DNA of 64,000 nt from CAYMUL01 sp964393605 (lineage in GTDB: Bacteria; Bacteroidota; Ignavibacteria; Ignavibacteriales; Ignavibacteriaceae). A program made the translations under genes and the position numbers. Shown here one piece after another: positions 63,267-64,000 of the stretch. The DNA lies in assembly GCA_964393605.1 (NCBI GenBank), contig CAYMUL010000018.1:1-64000 (forward strand), written 5' to 3'. The notes under the pieces are model-generated. The model did no database searches, was not told the DNA's origin, and was given only the letters and a program-made list of their open reading frames with translations. Positions within the stretch are counted from its first letter, which is position 1; each line of letters begins with the position of its first letter.

Positions 63267-63293
63267 AATTAATAAATGCAATATTTAAGGCAC

Positions 63294-64000
63294 TTACCTA
63301 AAATAGTCAAGAAGCTTCGGATTTCTCTCAAGCTTGAATATCTTGTCAGCTGCCCAGGTTTCTTTTGGTGTCATAAAATTCCTAAAACCAATGTCAAATC
63401 TATGACCAACATCAATAAAAAGCATATCATTTAAGAATTTGCTGTGCTCTCCTGATGTAAATACTGCATGCATTGCCTCATGTGCTACAACATATGGAAC
63501 CGTTATTGCAGGTAACAATCCACCATTCGGCGGCCCTCTTATTTTTATGATTGCCTGCCTCAAAGCAGGGTTGGGAGGCATATCATACCGTAAAGAGGTA
63601 TTGCCTACATTTAGATTAGTGTATGTCATTACAATGTCAGCGCTTGCAGAATCTCCGTGCTCAACAACATGAAACCTTTCGCTTTCAAGCTTTTTGATGC
63701 CAGAAAAACTGGAATCTGGGTACCAGCTTACTGGAGCTTTGCTTCTGTTGAGGTATACTTTTATGTTCATGTTGTCTCCTTTGAATCTTGGCGTTGTTTG
63801 TTTGTATAGAGAATCCCCTAAAAGTTTCTTTGTAATATTACTAATATCCTGCAGGAAAGTCATGTAGTCCCTTGCATCGGTTCCTGGCGCATTTGGCAGC
63901 AAAGCAGAGGAAGTATCCCACCCCCTCCTCATCATTGGGATTCCTGTTGTGTCTTTGAATGCCATTGCAACCAAATCCCCATCTAGGTTAATCCTGTTGT
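63294..64000 (-). CDS. Putative zinc metalloprotease, 5' end outside window
   Basis: The reading frame stays open to the window edge, so the N-terminus is missing; a TTG at 63974 is possible but unproven as a start. The visible 235 or so residues include a HExxH zinc motif in YVVAHEAMHAVFTSGEHS near the C-terminal third, which supports a metallopeptidase, but I do not recognise the family. Arginine codons are AGA or AGG in 13 of 14 cases, unlike the CGN-rich use of the other genes. It is a candidate for horizontal transfer or a contig join. A good terminator follows at 63234-63266. Confidence 0.6.
   Translation of the reverse strand, partial: NRINLDGDLVAMAFKDTTGIPMMRRGWDTSSALLPNAPGTDARDYMTFLQDISNITKKLLGDSLYKQTTPRFKGDNMNIKVYLNRSKAPVSWYPDSSFSGIKKLESERFHVVEHGDSASADIVMTYTNLNVGNTSLRYDMPPNPALRQAIIKIRGPPNGGLLPAITVPYVVAHEAMHAVFTSGEHSKFLNDMLFIDVGHRFDIGFRNFMTPKETWAADKIFKLERNPKLLDYFR

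Overview
The window is AT-rich bacterial chromosome, densely coded and mostly on the + strand. It fits the Ignavibacteria (FCB group, close to Bacteroidota and Chlorobi). The main signs are type IX secretion C-terminal domains with the YPNPFNP motif, a PorV/PorQ-family outer-membrane protein, TonB-receptor and lipoprotein genes, Bacteroidetes-type promoter boxes (TAnnTTTG) a few tens of bases before several genes, frequent TTG starts, and a fused E1 2-oxoacid dehydrogenase. No rRNA, IS element or CRISPR was seen. There is one tRNA, tRNA-Phe.

Layout. 1-506: repeat-rich spacer and the bioY promoter. 507-3300: bioY, a membrane-bound Fe-S/CCG oxidoreductase and a histone H1-like protein. 3354-11300: a CapA-like phosphoesterase, then a tightly packed run (isocitrate dehydrogenase, MFS exporter, dusB, PAP2-like, PolX, enoyl-CoA hydratase, apt). 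11301-15175: rsmI and a divergent lysine-catabolism pair (lysine 6-aminotransferase and aminoadipate-semialdehyde dehydrogenase). 15276-22095: lpd, lipB, fused E1, E2 and lipA, which is a 2-oxoacid dehydrogenase complex together with its own lipoylation enzymes. 22097-35087: seven overlapping or abutting genes for exported proteins (three T9SS cargo proteins, two lipoproteins, a TonB-dependent receptor and a PorV-like protein). 35088-35814: tandem and modular repeats. 35815-49727: pyrG, a TPR protein, purN, purH, the elongasome set mreBCD-pbp2-rodA, dcd, pyrF, an unknown gene and a DUF2851 gene. 50093-52415 (minus strand): etfB, etfA and a bifunctional-nuclease-domain gene. 52553-59273: clpS, tRNA-Phe, purC, DUF971, pgsA, pgpA, cinA, thpR, recA, recX, and a convergent NUDIX gene. 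59347-62282: flavin reductase-like protein and acetoacetyl-CoA synthetase. 62283-63293: a second repeat-rich spacer with two copies of a long palindromic element. 63294-64000 (minus strand): the 3' part of a putative zinc metalloprotease whose codon use differs from everything else here.

How the genes fit together. Central and amino-acid catabolism is well represented: isocitrate dehydrogenase, a lipoamide-dependent dehydrogenase complex, lysine to aminoadipate, an enoyl-CoA hydratase and acetoacetate activation. EtfAB and the membrane Fe-S protein could carry electrons from acyl-CoA oxidation to the quinone pool; this link is inferred. The most interesting accessory block is the surface operon. 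It combines T9SS cargo carrying OB-fold modules and a phospholipase-D/nuclease domain with a TonB receptor and a PorV homologue, which suggests one co-expressed surface machine of unknown substrate. Other items worth a second look are a PolX whose polymerase carboxylates are all replaced while its PHP nuclease site is intact, several small palindromic or modular repeats (one of them inside a coding region), and the foreign-looking terminal gene.
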